Below, one piece after another: positions 39,930 to 50,911 of a stretch of 64,000 bases of DNA. The stretch is from contig JASAOL010000552.1 in NCBI GenBank assembly GCA_030849045.1, positions 62,001 to 126,000 on the forward strand, written 5' to 3'. The stretch's first letter is position 1. Every line of letters starts with the position of its first letter. The notes under the pieces are model-generated. The model had not been told where the DNA came from and did no database searches. It saw only the letters and a list, made by a program, of their open reading frames with translations. Origin of the DNA: Wallacemonas rigidus (taxonomy: Eukaryota; Euglenozoa; Kinetoplastea; Trypanosomatida; Trypanosomatidae). The position numbers and the translations under genes were made by a program.

Positions 39930-40636
39930 CGATATAGCGGTTCGCGCGGACGGGACTGCCTTGGTGTTTTGATTTCCCGCTTCGTGTACGTCGATGCGCG
40001 AAGAGAAAAGGAGGGAGGGAGAGTCGCAGACTGCTTTTATCTGTCGTGTCTGACTCGCACTGTTTGTTTTTTCTTTAGTAGTGTGGTTGTGTGTGTGTGT
40101 GGTGTGTGTGGTGTGTGTGTGAGAGAGAGAAAGGTGGGTCCAGGCATAATCGACACAGAAGAAAAAGAACGAGGTACGAAATGGATTGGTTAAGAGTGAG
40201 AGACGAGGGACCGACGAGGGCAAGCAGGCGAAACCGAAAAGGAAAAGTCGCTCAGGGCGTGGGCCAAAGTAAACTTCATTGGTGGGAGAAGCAAAGCGAA
40301 CCTTTTTGAGGTGGGCACATGCGACGACGCCGTCAGCTGTGCTACACGTTAGGTTTGTCCCTTCCACCTGTCAAAGGAAAAAAAAGGTACGTGTGGTGAG
40401 GTCTGGTTGGTGACTGGCGCCGATGGAAGAAAAAAAAACAATCAAGAAGATGCCAGCAACACACAATACGGTGGGGGGGAGAAGTGAGGTACAAGGTGAG
40501 TGATGACACACAAGAGAATGAAGAAAGAGGGGGAAAAGAGAGCGTCAGAGTGTACAAGAAGCAGCTCTCACTGCTTTATTCATTTTTTTCTTTTTTTTTT
40601 TTAAAGCCCGTTCCGCTGCGCCAGCCACCTGAGAGC
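39930..40636. other. Spacer right of the LRR gene
   Basis: It has the LRR-gene splice signal, a GT microsatellite with GA repeat at about 40083-40130 and a T-run near 40585-40602. No gene is seen. Confidence 0.6.
39980..40025 (-). promoter_or_regulatory. Predicted trans-splice signal of the LRR gene
   Basis: A compact pyrimidine tract on the minus strand (40025-40000) is followed by AG at 39981-39980, about 50 nt above the chosen ATG. It argues against the longer frame. Confidence 0.5.
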
Positions 40637-41698
40637 TTATCGAACGTAGGAAATACCATCATCCTGAGCGACACGGCGCACGCGTGAGAAGGATTGCGTG
40701 TAATCGTTGTCGAGTAGCTGTGGGGTACCATCGAGCGCGGCATAGCTAGGGAGCGCGCGACTCCACAAGTCCGGGTGCAGGTCCTGCAGTCGTTTCGCCT
40801 GCCGCACGTAGGCACGCGCGTACCGCTCGTTCGCATGGTCCGAGACGACAGCGAATGGATCGGGCGGAGCTCGGACTAGTTGGCTCTTTTGGTTTGGATG
40901 GGGCTTCGGTGAGTCGTCGGACACAGGCGCGGTCAGTTCACCCGGCATGTGGAGCCAGAGCTGATGCTCACGACGATCCGCACAGTGCACACGGCGGTAG
41001 GGCTGGGCCGCCGCGTGCACTGTCGACTGCCTGAGCCGCACACGGCGATGTACCGGAGGCGGTTCCGCTTCCCATGCGTGTGTGTTAGCGATTTCTGGCC
41101 TCGGTAGCCGGACAAGCGGTGGTGGTGGGGAGAGTGACGCGCATGGCGCAGCTGAGTGTGGCATCGAGGCTGACGAGGGAGCGCTGCGTGGACTCTCCGC
41201 ACCCATACCCGCGTCCACGTATGCACGGAGCATGTGCTCGCGGTGCAGCAGCGCATCACGGTGGGCACGCATGTAGTCGAGATCCGTCTGCCAGCTCGAC
41301 GCGCGCGGCTGTGCGCGTCCGTCCTGTTGTTCATCGAACGTTCTGCTTTCGTCGACGGTGAGCGCGGCGGCTGGGCTCGCTTCCACGTGTGCGGCGAGGG
41401 GCTCACGCGTTCGCCGAGTAGATGGCGCGATTGCGGTGTCGATGCGCGAAGACGAGGCTGCCGCCACATTGGCCGACCCAGCAGTCACGAGGTCGTCTTG
41501 AGCGTTGTGCACCGCAGCCGGTTGAGTGTTGGAGGTGGGTGTTGGTTTTCCCGCAGGTAAAGACACGGTGTCGCTACGGGGCGTAAGCGGTCGCTCAGCG
41601 GTGTCCGTGTTGGTCTTCGCGCGAAGCGCATTGGCGGCCTCGAGGACGGCGATGGTGTGAAGGACGCGGCACCGCAGCTCAAATGATGACCGATCCAT
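40637..41698 (-). CDS. Protein of unknown function
   Basis: I do not recognise this 353-residue protein. The frame is open 118 codons further up, but that part reads as UTR, and a splice acceptor sits about 10 nt above the ATG at 41698 (MDRSSFELRCRV). The middle is Ala/Ser/Pro-rich. More ordered parts are a helix at about 130-155 (YMRAHRDALLHREHMLRAYV) and the C-terminal 80 residues, rich in Arg, Tyr and Asp (NERYARAYVRQAKRLQDLHP). Charged C-terminal motifs without low complexity suggest conservation among relatives. There are no membrane segments or zinc motifs. Confidence 0.75.
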   Translation of the reverse strand: MDRSSFELRCRVLHTIAVLEAANALRAKTNTDTAERPLTPRSDTVSLPAGKPTPTSNTQPAAVHNAQDDLVTAGSANVAAASSSRIDTAIAPSTRRTREPLAAHVEASPAAALTVDESRTFDEQQDGRAQPRASSWQTDLDYMRAHRDALLHREHMLRAYVDAGMGAESPRSAPSSASMPHSAAPCASLSPPPPLVRLPRPEIANTHAWEAEPPPVHRRVRLRQSTVHAAAQPYRRVHCADRREHQLWLHMPGELTAPVSDDSPKPHPNQKSQLVRAPPDPFAVVSDHANERYARAYVRQAKRLQDLHPDLWSRALPSYAALDGTPQLLDNDYTQSFSRVRRVAQDDGISYVR

Positions 41699-42514
41699 GG
41701 GATGTTCGCTATGAGGCGAAAAGAGACAAGAAATGCAAATAGAGAGAGAGGAGAGAGCCACAAAATATTGGCGAGGGTAAAGCGCGGAACGTTGAAAAAC
41801 GTATAGTTGTCTTTGTATTCGAGCTTTTTGTTTTCTTCGCGCTGACCGCGTGCTTGACTGTGACGTACGCCGCTGTGCCTCTCCGCTCGTACGTGCGATT
41901 GCATACGTGTGGTGCGGAGGAAAGGCGAGGAGAAATTGAAGAGACGGGACAAGAGAGAGTGTGAGCGTAGAGTATACGAAAGGGGTGGTGGACGGCATCG
42001 GAAGAGTGCGCGGAAGGCAAACAGACAGACAGGCGAGGCTACGTATGATCATGTGGTTCTATGTTCTTTTGCTGTTGTGCGCCCACCACTGAACACGAGG
42101 TCAATTCGAAAAAAAAAAATGAAGGATGAGGAGAGCACATGCACGCCTTCAAGGGCGGGCCATCAACCAAGCCGTGCCTGACGTTGTGTGAGGATGAGCC
42201 ACTGTATGGGCCGAAGGCGTGGGTCGCAGAGCCGCCTTTGCTGCGACTGGTTCCGTATTCTCGTCCGTACGGTTGTGCTCTGAAAAGAGTTGTTGTCGGC
42301 TCTTTGTCACGTGGAGGTTATAACGAGTCACACAGAAAGAAAGAAAAGAAGAAGAAGACAAGTTAGCACACACGCGACAGTTGTCGCAGTGGGATGTGCA
42401 TACCGTAAAGAGCAACGCAGATCGGGAAAAAAGGGAAAAAAAAAGAGAAAACAAACGGCAACAACAAAAATTACCGAAAAAGAATGGTGTCTGGTCGAAG
42501 GAAACGGGACACCT
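41699..42514. other. Spacer right of the unknown gene
   Basis: It has a splice tract (41715-41760), an A-run near 42109-42118 and purine-rich DNA at about 42335-42460. No gene is seen. Confidence 0.6.
41709..41760 (-). promoter_or_regulatory. Predicted trans-splice signal of the unknown gene
   Basis: A CT-rich tract on the minus strand (41760-41715) ends in AG at 41710-41709, about 10 nt above the ATG at 41698. Confidence 0.5.
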
Positions 42515-43519
42515 CTACTTCTTCTTAGCTGTCGTCTTCCCCTGTTCCTCCTTCCACTTAGCGCGGAGGAAGTCGTGTGTTTCGTTGAGCACGAGCTCCT
42601 CCTCTGTCGCCTCCTTGCCATTCGCATCTGCTGTCCACCAAACAGGCTCCGACTCCCAGTCCTTTTCGTACGTCCCGGCTGCCAGCTGCTCAGGTAGCCA
42701 CACGCGGAACTTTTTCAGCGCCTCGCGAATGCCCGTGATGGTGTTCGGTGCGTACTTGGATGAGACGTAGTTTGTCAAGGAGGTCGGAATCCAGCCGTTG
42801 GGATCGCTTTGGGTGATATACGTCAGCGAGCAGCCGATGCGCTCGCCCTTGTCATCGAACCAAGGCCGGACAAGGTAACCTGTCACTTTTGACGTCGCAC
42901 GCACGAAGCTACCATATTTGCCCTTGTGTGTGTCCTTCTGATAACTCTCAGGGGTCGCGGCGTGCTGGACAGTCGTGTTGAAGATGACGAACTCGTCCCT
43001 GCCCGCGTTGTGCCACGTGCGCTGATTGACGAAGTCGCGGTTCGCCACCATCGGCACAGGCGACTTCGCGGCGTAGTAGCCCACGTCATTCGAGCTGTTC
43101 ATGAGTACAATGCGGAAGGCCTCAATACGGTACGGATCCCACTGCTGACGGAAGACCGGATCTTGCAAGAGATCGTACAGCGTCTCGGGCTCAACAGCCC
43201 CATCGGGGTCCTCCTCTGTGCGAATGAAAAGACCGAACACCTTGATGACGTTCATCGGCTCACCAGGGAGCTTCTTGTCCCACACGGCGACGTCGTTGAG
43301 TTTGCTGTACCGCAGGGTGAAGCCATCCAATGAGTCCGCGAACTGCCGGAAGGTGTAGCAGTCGTCTTTGGTGGCGAGTTTGTAGATGCGGCCAGACTCC
43401 TCATGATCCGGGCCGGAGAGAGTGAAGGGCGTCTGATACTGGACACGAATGGGGCCCGCCGCGTTGGCGTCGGTGCCATCACCCTCGTGCTTCCTGTCCT
43501 TCTTGTCTTCCTTACCCAT
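42515..43519 (-). CDS. START-domain lipid-binding protein
   Basis: From the ATG at 43519 (MGKEDKKDRK) the protein has 334 residues. A START (StAR-related lipid transfer) domain fills about residues 50-300: WDKKLPGEPMNVIKVFGLF, DPVFRQQWDPYRIEAFRIV, a NRDFVNQRTWHN segment, VTGYLVRPWFDDKG and CSLTYITQSDPNGWIPTSL follow the PCTP/STARD order of strands and the C-terminal helix. START domains carry sterols, phospholipids or ceramides between membranes. The ligand here is not predictable. There is no signal peptide, membrane anchor or PH domain, so it should be cytosolic. The tail is Lys-rich. The first AG after the pyrimidine tract upstream lies inside codon 3, so the exact start deserves checking. 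Confidence 0.88.
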   Translation of the reverse strand: MGKEDKKDRKHEGDGTDANAAGPIRVQYQTPFTLSGPDHEESGRIYKLATKDDCYTFRQFADSLDGFTLRYSKLNDVAVWDKKLPGEPMNVIKVFGLFIRTEEDPDGAVEPETLYDLLQDPVFRQQWDPYRIEAFRIVLMNSSNDVGYYAAKSPVPMVANRDFVNQRTWHNAGRDEFVIFNTTVQHAATPESYQKDTHKGKYGSFVRATSKVTGYLVRPWFDDKGERIGCSLTYITQSDPNGWIPTSLTNYVSSKYAPNTITGIREALKKFRVWLPEQLAAGTYEKDWESEPVWWTADANGKEATEEELVLNETHDFLRAKWKEEQGKTTAKKK

Positions 43520-44840
43520 TGTCAGGTACAGAAGATGAAATGTGTGAAGTGCGGAAGGGGAAAAAAAGAGCGAATTCAAAATAATAATAAAACGCGGCGC
43601 TAGCGGCGACACGGACGGCTGTGCGCTCTTGTATAAGGGGAGCAGTTCAGAGGTGAATATACTTACCTCTTTTTATTTTCGCGGCGTTTGTGAGTGCAAG
43701 ACCTGGTCTTTTATTAACGTTGGAGATTTCGCTCCGGTTTCCGCGAGTGGAGACAGAGAGAGCAAAGAAACCTTATGTGACAGAGAAAGCGAAACGGCGC
43801 GCAGTGCGTTCGATCTGCCATGATTTGGTGAATAGTTATTTTTGTTCATGTGTAACAAGGACAGAACGTATATAGAGAGGGGGGGATGAGGCGGGAATGA
43901 GCGCGTTTCGCAAGAAAAAATGCGGAGACAAAGACGCATTCGATCAGGTGAGTGACACACAGACGACAGCGCGGAAAAGACCTGATCCTGTGCGAGCGTG
44001 CGGGCGCATGTACACAGGGCACGAGTGAATCGAGTCACAAGGTCAGACGCGGTTTTGATAACGAGCGTTGAAATCGCGAAAGAGAAAGGAGTGCGGAGAC
44101 AACGCGCCAATCACCCATCAAACGGTTCGCTCCTATAGATGCCCAAATGCGATGTGTGTGCACGGCTGCTCACGAGTTGTGCACGCTTTGTGTCATCTCA
44201 TCGGTACGCACACACCAGCGTGGCTTGCTTTTATCTTTTCTTTTTCATCTGCTTTTGTTTTGGGTGGGACTTCATGAAATCATGGAAAGGCAATGATACA
44301 CGCGAGCCGAACGGGCTGCGTCGACACACACTATCATCAGTGTGGTTGGAAGTGTACTGTGTTCAGATCTAAGGGTTGGAATGATTCGAACAAAACGAGA
44401 ACAAAAAAAAAAAAAGAGTGAAGCAACAAAAAGAAACAAACAAAAAAAAGGATGATAAAGAGAAAGATTAATTAACGTCGTACCACACTCTGATCACGTC
44501 AATAAAAAGAAGGTAGCTCGCGCGCTGCTGACGGTAGAGTACATGTGTGTTGGCGCCTAGGAGGAAGCGGAGAGAACGTGAAAAAAAAAAAGCACGTGTA
44601 CAATAAATTAAAACAATAATAAATAAAAATAAAAAACGGCACTCGTCAACTCATCGATTGGCAGACAAAAGCACGCGAATGCGGACAAGGGTAGGTACAG
44701 AAGATAACGTGTATGCGATCGTTCTTTCGGTGCCCATCACCGTGTCTGTGTGTTTGTGTGTGTGTGAGAATGGGACACTGTTATATATCGACACAATCAC
44801 AAACACAAACACACACGTGTGGGTGCGTCTATTCCAAGAG
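43520..44840. other. 1.3 kb spacer between kinesin and START genes
   Basis: The left end carries the START-gene 5' region. The part at about 44390-44640 is strongly A-rich on the plus strand. A GT repeat lies near 44743-44766. No gene is seen. Confidence 0.6.
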
Positions 44841-47800
44841 CTACGCACTAGGACGGTCCGTCAAGCCCTCCTCGCAGGTGGCACTGGAGTTCTCCGACAG
44901 GTTCCGCTCTTTCAACGGCGCCTTCTCGCCAGCGGAGTCACGGCGTCCACGCTCCTGCGTGACGAGCGCAGAACGGCTACGATGGGGAGTCGTTGCATGG
45001 CTCCGCTGAATCTGCTCATGCCAATTGAAGAGCGCTTGATAATTCTCCTCTTGTGTGTGCGCACGCTTTTCGGCTTCGAGACGTCCTGCGGAGCAGGCCC
45101 GACGGCCGAAAAGAGCCGGTTGGGACGAGCCAGAGTCCTGTGTGTCGGACTTCGTGCTCGCCGCCGCCGCGTGGTCGTACCGTGGGTGAAATGGTGAGTT
45201 CGCGGAGGACGGCACTGTCACAGCGGTCTGGCTCCGTGAGAAGGCCAAATGTGCCCGCCGGCGGGCCGCCGTTCGCTTCGGCGACAGCGCCGCTGGTGCT
45301 TTGGATAGCGTCGTCCCCTCCGTCCCAGTCGCTGCTGCCGTCGTGTTGCCAGCGCTGCTCTTCTTCTTGGTTCTGCGCGCCGCCTTGTCCACGTCGCGGC
45401 GAGTGGGAGAGCCAGTGGGCAGGTACGGGTCGTGATTTCGTTGTGCTGCCTGCAGTGCGGCCGCCTGGCGGAGCTTGGACGCCGCGTTCTCGCGCACCGG
45501 TGTGACACTGAGAAGTGCGGCCGCGGTCCGATCACCACGCGGAGAGGCAGACGACTGACGCTCGGGGCTCGGGGCCGTTCGCTTGGTCATGGGCGACGCG
45601 CTCAGCTTCGCAGTATCGGTAACGGTGCGACGGAAGCGAGCAGGCTCGGACACGACTGTGTTTTGGCATGCACCCTCTTCGACGCGTTGCTTCCCTGATT
45701 TCGCCTCGCCGGCACTCGTGTTTCCGCGGGGGACGCGTGCCTTGATCAACGCGCGGTCAGAAAACGCGGAGGCGGGAGCCGATGCACGGCGCGCCAGGAG
45801 CGCAGCGGGGGGCGGCGCGGCTGTGGACTTGTTTCCTTGACCAGAGCCTGTGGACGCACCAGTGGCCGCTGAGTGGTCACGCCCCGCGCGGCCTGCGGCC
45901 TTCTTTTTGCGAAGCGCGCTCTTGGATTTCATGATGCGTGTGGTCTTACCCTCCGCCGAGGTCGCGGCGTTGTCCTTCTTCTTACCCGAGTCACGTTGGA
46001 AGCCGGATGTGCTGTAGCTGCGCAGGAAGCTTGGCATGCGTTTTGTCTTGCGACCGTCTCGCGCTGAACCCGATGGGACCTCGGCGGGGTGTGGCACCGC
46101 CGGTGCCGCCGCGCCACCCGCACGGGCAGCTCTCGTCTCTGCGGCCCGGCTCGGCCCGTCTTCGTCATCACTCGCATCGGGCTCGTGTTCTGCGCCACAA
46201 GCACGGCGGGTCGGTGCGGGCACACGTCCCGTGCCCGTCTCCTTGGTAGGGACGGACTGCCCGGCGTGGCTGCCTCGCCGACCGCGTGCGACGACGCCAT
46301 CTGGCAGGTCGCCGGTGCGGAATTGACTCGCGGCGTCGACGAGTTGCTGGAAGTGCTGCGCGAGATCATCGGTGCCGCCTCCACCCGCAGCCGCGGAGGT
46401 GTGGAGATGTCGCGCGGCGGGGGTCATCTCGTTGACGGACAACACCAAGCTGGACGACGGTGTACGTGCAAAGTTGTGCGACGCGGGCAGCGGCGGCATG
46501 CCAAGCGGTCCGCTGCTGCCTCCGCTAGTCGAGCGTGCGTGAGAGCCACCACCGCTCTCGTCGCCGATACCGCCCGTGCACGCGCGACGATCGGTCGGCG
46601 GCATGAGGATGGACACCGAGGTGGCACCGTCATGCAACAGCTGCGGCTGCTGACGCTTGAGCGCGCGCTCAAACACAGGAATCATCTCCGATGTCGTCGT
46701 CGTTGGTAGCTCCGCGTATACCAGCGCCAGGCGTGCCTGCTCGGCGGCTTGCGAATCTGCCGATAGCATCTGCAGAGCCGCGCGCAGGGCCTCTGTTGCA
46801 GCCTCCAGCGCTTGTGCGTACTCCTCTTGCCGCTTCAGTGCGCTGTGCCACTGCTGGTGGTAGTGCGCGGCCAGGCTCTCCGCTTCCGTGCCGTTCTGGC
46901 GTAAATTCGCGTTGTCGAGGAGCAACTCCAGTGCGGTATACTGCTTTTCACGCAGGAGCTCGCGTCTGGAGTCGGCGATGCGACAGTCAATGTCGTCCAT
47001 CTGAGTCTGCAGCGCCGCCATGCGCGTGTCTTCTTGGGCATTCGCCGCTTCCATATCGCGAATGACTTGCCGCAGGCCCGCGACGCCCACAGGTGTGACG
47101 ACGGTGCCGCCACTGGTGGTGCCCGTGCCGGCCTCGGGGCCCCCGCGCTGCACGTCGCCGAGCGCACCACTTGCTAAGAAGCGCGCTAAACGCCACTTCT
47201 GATCGCGGAGTTCAATGTCGCGCTGCGCGTGCTGCTCCTGGGTATCGCGCATCTGGTGGTAAATGGACTTTTTCTCCTCGGTGAACGCCTTGAACTTGGC
47301 CTCCAGCTCTGAAAACAGGTTCGCGCTGTCCTGGAAGACAGACGGACGGCCAACACCACCTAAGCCAGGGGACGGGGTTGCGCTGCGGCCACGGGCGTAG
47401 CCGTTCCCGGCCAGCCCCGCTGCTGTCGAGAAGCCGCCGCCACCACCACGTCCCGATGTCCCCTCGCCGCGCACCGTACTGTCGTCCAGAACGTGGTTCG
47501 TGTCAGGGCTCATGGGTGTGTCGAGCGTGCCGTTGTGGTTGTGGCTGCTGTGAGGGCCAATGACAGACACTGGCGGCCGCGCGCTGAGCTCGGAGACAGT
47601 TGGGAGGTTCGAGTATAGCGCAGACGACGAGGCGGTGGCGTTGGTGTTGAAGCCGATGGGATCTGGTCGCGAAAGAACAGGTAGAGCCTTGCCAGCGTTC
47701 ACGCTAGTACCGCTGTGGCTCGCAAATGAAACTAGTGCACCCGGGCACGGTACGGTGCTTGGGGTCGGTGACGATGGCACACTGACCACACCAGCCGCCG

Positions 47801-49745
47801 AGGACGCCCCGTTGCCGGTGCCGGCAAAAGTGGGAGGCGGACAAGCGATCGATGACCGCCGCGAGAAGGACGGACGATCGCTGCTCTCTGCAAACGCACG
47901 AAGCCGGCAGAGCTCCTCGCGTGCGGTGGCCAAGTCCGCGCGCAGCTCCTCAATGATCTCCTCCTGGTTCTTGGTGACCTGTGCGCTGTTGACCTGGTAC
48001 GCGTTGCGCTTCGCTACCACTTGTATTTCTTTCGCTTGCATGGCGAACAGCATCGTGTTGACACTCTCCTCATACTGGCGGCTGCTGGGCGACAAACAAA
48101 AAAGCATCTGCGTGCGGCAGTTGCCGCCGATGCCGTCGCGGAGCAACCGCGTCAACTTGGAGCCACGATAGGGCACGAACACGTGGCGGTTCGGATAACG
48201 CGCCCGATGTGCAAGGGCCTGCACGACGGCACCGAGGGCGAGGAGGGAGCGGTTGATGTTGCCGCCCTCACGGAGTCGCATGCCCGTGTTGCTCGTCGCG
48301 GCGGCCCGCTCTGAGCCGGCGAGGTCGCAGAAGCGGATACGCGCCACCGTACCGCCGCCGCTGCCTTGCTGACCGGCAGCCTCCAGCACCTGCACTTCTA
48401 CGGTGATGATGGCGTGACTGCGGCTGGAGTGCGCGTTGGCGCCTGTCGCGGCGGTGACGCGCTTCGAGTAGCCTTGTTCAATCGCTTGTGCGAATTCGTC
48501 CAACGTCGGCGGGTACGTGTAGGTCAGACCAGAAATGACAAGGCTCTCTGGATTGACGACGGCATCGCCTTGCGATCTGAGCTTGCCGTTTTTCTTTCGG
48601 CTGCGTGTCGTTGTGGCGTTCGTTGAAAGGCGCGGCACACCGTTGTCGGTGTTGCTACTGGCGTCATTGAGTGCTAGTGAGGACACACCAGCATCACGGA
48701 CTTGCAGCGCGGCTCTGCCATTGACAAGCCGAGTTCCACCATTGCCGCCCACAAAACCACCGCGTCCACACACACGGGCTGCTGGGGCCGACGACGAAGA
48801 CGTCGGCGGAGCAGCGGTGTTCAACGTCGCAGAAGGAGGCACGAGGAGATCGAATACTTCCTCGTTATAAATTTCCACAAAAGAGCACTTGATCTTCACC
48901 AATTTGTGCTCCTCCTCTTCAAGTCGGACCTTCTCATCATAAATGTCACGCACCGCCTGGTACACGACGCCAGCGGCACTCAGCGAGCCGCCGAACATGG
49001 TGTGCGTCTTACCAGAGCCCGTCGCGCCGTAGGCTAGGATGGAGCCGTTGATGCCCTGGAAAACACCCTCGACAATGTGCCGACACGCCTGCTCATACAC
49101 ATCAATCTGCGAGGCACTCTGATGGAACACCTGGTCCGCACGGAATTGCTGTCGCCGCGCCGGTCCACTCGCAGCGGACGCAGGCGAAGAGGACGTCGCC
49201 GCCTGTGATGCCGCTGTGGTGGCGCAATTGTCTTCTTCACGCGTCTTTATGATCGGCAGATGGCGCACAGCACCCGCACTTCCTGCTCCAGGCGCACCGC
49301 GCGTCAGCTCCTCGGTGGCCGATCGCCCAAGGGAGCTGAGGCTACCACTGCGTGGTACAGCGACGCCACCGAGGATAACACTGTCCTTCAGGCACTGTAC
49401 GCACGTCTTGACAGACGGATCGGCGTGTTCCTTTGTTGACAGGGGCCGCACACGCACGACAACACCGACGACGCCGTCGACGGGTGGGGGCAGCGCCTGA
49501 CTTCGAAACAATTGTTTCTCCACAGATGCGGCTCTGTTCGTCAAGGTCACCTCCGGTGACAGAGCGGGGCTCGAGACGCATGTCATCGCTGATGGACCGC
49601 GCGTCTCGTGGGCAGATGTGTGTCGAGTGAGAGGTGGCGGCGGCGCCGATGGTGGAGACACGAGTACCCCCGAGACGGTGGAGAGCGACGACTCAGAGAC
49701 ATCACCGGTGCCGATCGACTCCACTTGCGATAGCCTGCGCGACAT
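44841..49745 (-). CDS. Kinesin, kinesin-8-like
   Basis: From the ATG at 49745 the protein has 1634 residues. The kinesin motor spans about 92-580, longer than usual because of Ser/Ala/Gly-rich insertions at about 125-200 and 303-395. P-loop GATGSGKT is at 240-247, switch I NAHSSRSH at 437-444 and switch II DLAGSE at 474-479, followed by NINRSLLALG and YRGSKLTRLLRDGIGGNCRT. The AYGATGSGKT and GGNCRT wording suggests kinesin-8 (Kip3/KIF18/KIF19), motors that control microtubule length, but subfamily is uncertain. Coiled coils follow at about 585-640 and 860-1080; the rest is basic and disordered. The first AG below the upstream pyrimidine tract is in codon 4, so Met54 (49586) is a possible start that keeps the whole motor. 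Confidence 0.93.
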   Translation of the reverse strand: MSRRLSQVESIGTGDVSESSLSTVSGVLVSPPSAPPPPLTRHTSAHETRGPSAMTCVSSPALSPEVTLTNRAASVEKQLFRSQALPPPVDGVVGVVVRVRPLSTKEHADPSVKTCVQCLKDSVILGGVAVPRSGSLSSLGRSATEELTRGAPGAGSAGAVRHLPIIKTREEDNCATTAASQAATSSSPASAASGPARRQQFRADQVFHQSASQIDVYEQACRHIVEGVFQGINGSILAYGATGSGKTHTMFGGSLSAAGVVYQAVRDIYDEKVRLEEEEHKLVKIKCSFVEIYNEEVFDLLVPPSATLNTAAPPTSSSSAPAARVCGRGGFVGGNGGTRLVNGRAALQVRDAGVSSLALNDASSNTDNGVPRLSTNATTTRSRKKNGKLRSQGDAVVNPESLVISGLTYTYPPTLDEFAQAIEQGYSKRVTAATGANAHSSRSHAIITVEVQVLEAAGQQGSGGGTVARIRFCDLAGSERAAATSNTGMRLREGGNINRSLLALGAVVQALAHRARYPNRHVFVPYRGSKLTRLLRDGIGGNCRTQMLFCLSPSSRQYEESVNTMLFAMQAKEIQVVAKRNAYQVNSAQVTKNQEEIIEELRADLATAREELCRLRAFAESSDRPSFSRRSSIACPPPTFAGTGNGASSAAGVVSVPSSPTPSTVPCPGALVSFASHSGTSVNAGKALPVLSRPDPIGFNTNATASSSALYSNLPTVSELSARPPVSVIGPHSSHNHNGTLDTPMSPDTNHVLDDSTVRGEGTSGRGGGGGFSTAAGLAGNGYARGRSATPSPGLGGVGRPSVFQDSANLFSELEAKFKAFTEEKKSIYHQMRDTQEQHAQRDIELRDQKWRLARFLASGALGDVQRGGPEAGTGTTSGGTVVTPVGVAGLRQVIRDMEAANAQEDTRMAALQTQMDDIDCRIADSRRELLREKQYTALELLLDNANLRQNGTEAESLAAHYHQQWHSALKRQEEYAQALEAATEALRAALQMLSADSQAAEQARLALVYAELPTTTTSEMIPVFERALKRQQPQLLHDGATSVSILMPPTDRRACTGGIGDESGGGSHARSTSGGSSGPLGMPPLPASHNFARTPSSSLVLSVNEMTPAARHLHTSAAAGGGGTDDLAQHFQQLVDAASQFRTGDLPDGVVARGRRGSHAGQSVPTKETGTGRVPAPTRRACGAEHEPDASDDEDGPSRAAETRAARAGGAAAPAVPHPAEVPSGSARDGRKTKRMPSFLRSYSTSGFQRDSGKKKDNAATSAEGKTTRIMKSKSALRKKKAAGRAGRDHSAATGASTGSGQGNKSTAAPPPAALLARRASAPASAFSDRALIKARVPRGNTSAGEAKSGKQRVEEGACQNTVVSEPARFRRTVTDTAKLSASPMTKRTAPSPERQSSASPRGDRTAAALLSVTPVRENAASKLRQAAALQAAQRNHDPYLPTGSPTRRDVDKAARRTKKKSSAGNTTAAATGTEGTTLSKAPAALSPKRTAARRRAHLAFSRSQTAVTVPSSANSPFHPRYDHAAAASTKSDTQDSGSSQPALFGRRACSAGRLEAEKRAHTQEENYQALFNWHEQIQRSHATTPHRSRSALVTQERGRRDSAGEKAPLKERNLSENSSATCEEGLTDRPSA

Positions 49746-50911
49746 GGAGATCCAAGAGAACGAGAACAAAAACAATGGATGGTCAGCAAGAAGAGACAAA
49801 AGGCCCTGCAGCTCAACTCAGTGTACCCAATGGCCCGCAGTGAAGCCTCGGAGTAGGGGGAAAAAAAAAGCACGGAGCACAAGGGTCGAATACACAAAGA
49901 GATATGAAGCGACAGAGGAATTGCGGGTATCTAGCAAGAAGAAGAGAAGACACAAAATAAAATAAAAAACACAAAGGAGTTGGGTGCTGGGGAAATGTAC
50001 AAAACGAGGACAAAGTAAAGCCTGTGAGAAGAAAAGTACCCGTAAAAAAAAAAAAAACAATCGAAACAAAGATGTGGTAGCTCGCAAGCCTTATGCTACT
50101 TTTCTGTACCAACTGTGTCGTGGCAGCAAAGTCCACGCTCGGGCAACTGAGGGAGTGATAAAGGAAAAAAAAAACAGAAAAAAAAAAGTGAATGCTCACT
50201 TCTGGAGAACACTTTCTTTTTTGATGAGAGAGAACGAAAAAGTAAGGACAAGGTGGAGATGAGTGGATGATCATGCGAAACGTGGTTTCTTTTTTTTTTT
50301 TTTCGACGTGGATGATTCCCAAGTATGACCACCACAGACCCACCTGTTATTTCAGCACACCGGCTTTGGCGTCAACGTGTGCCTCGAACAGAAGCCATGT
50401 GTCTGTGACTGTGTGTCAGAGAGAGCGAGACGTGTTCGGAGGATCGCAGGCCTGCGCGCACTGTCGGAATGGATTTGAACACGATCGCACATCCATCTTC
50501 TGATCGCCCTCTTCGTCATTCTCCAGAGCCCTTATGTTGTGCTTGGATTTCATTGGTGGTGTGATTGTCTGATGGAAGTCTCAAAAAAAAAAAATGACAA
50601 AAAGAAAGCTAGTCAAAAAACAAAAGCCCACTGTGCGGATCTCGGCACGCACCGATGATGTGGTGAGGGCCAAATTCTATGATGTCAATGAGCCGCCTCG
50701 CTCTATCTTGTCCTCTTTTGACGGAGTGAAACGCAAGGAGAACAAAAAGGAGGATCAGATCATACTCTATTCGCGCACGAATGTGTATGCGCAAGCCTTC
50801 TGTTCTCATCGCGTTATCTGTTGTCACGGTATCCTTATCCCTCTCCCTCTCCCTCTCCCTCTCTCTATGCGTATGCGGGAGGGGGACGTGTCGTTGGCTT
50901 TGTTCTTCACC
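49746..50911. other. Spacer between PDS5 and kinesin genes
   Basis: A pyrimidine tract on the minus strand (49805-49748) abuts the kinesin ATG. A/T runs lie at about 50045-50058, 50166-50190 and 50289-50303, and a CTCTCC repeat at about 50840-50866. No gene is seen. Confidence 0.6.

Noticed and set aside
37206-40367. 1053-codon version of the LRR protein
   Set aside because: The added N-terminus translates a CA microsatellite and a splice tract; the ATG at 39929 is the likely start.
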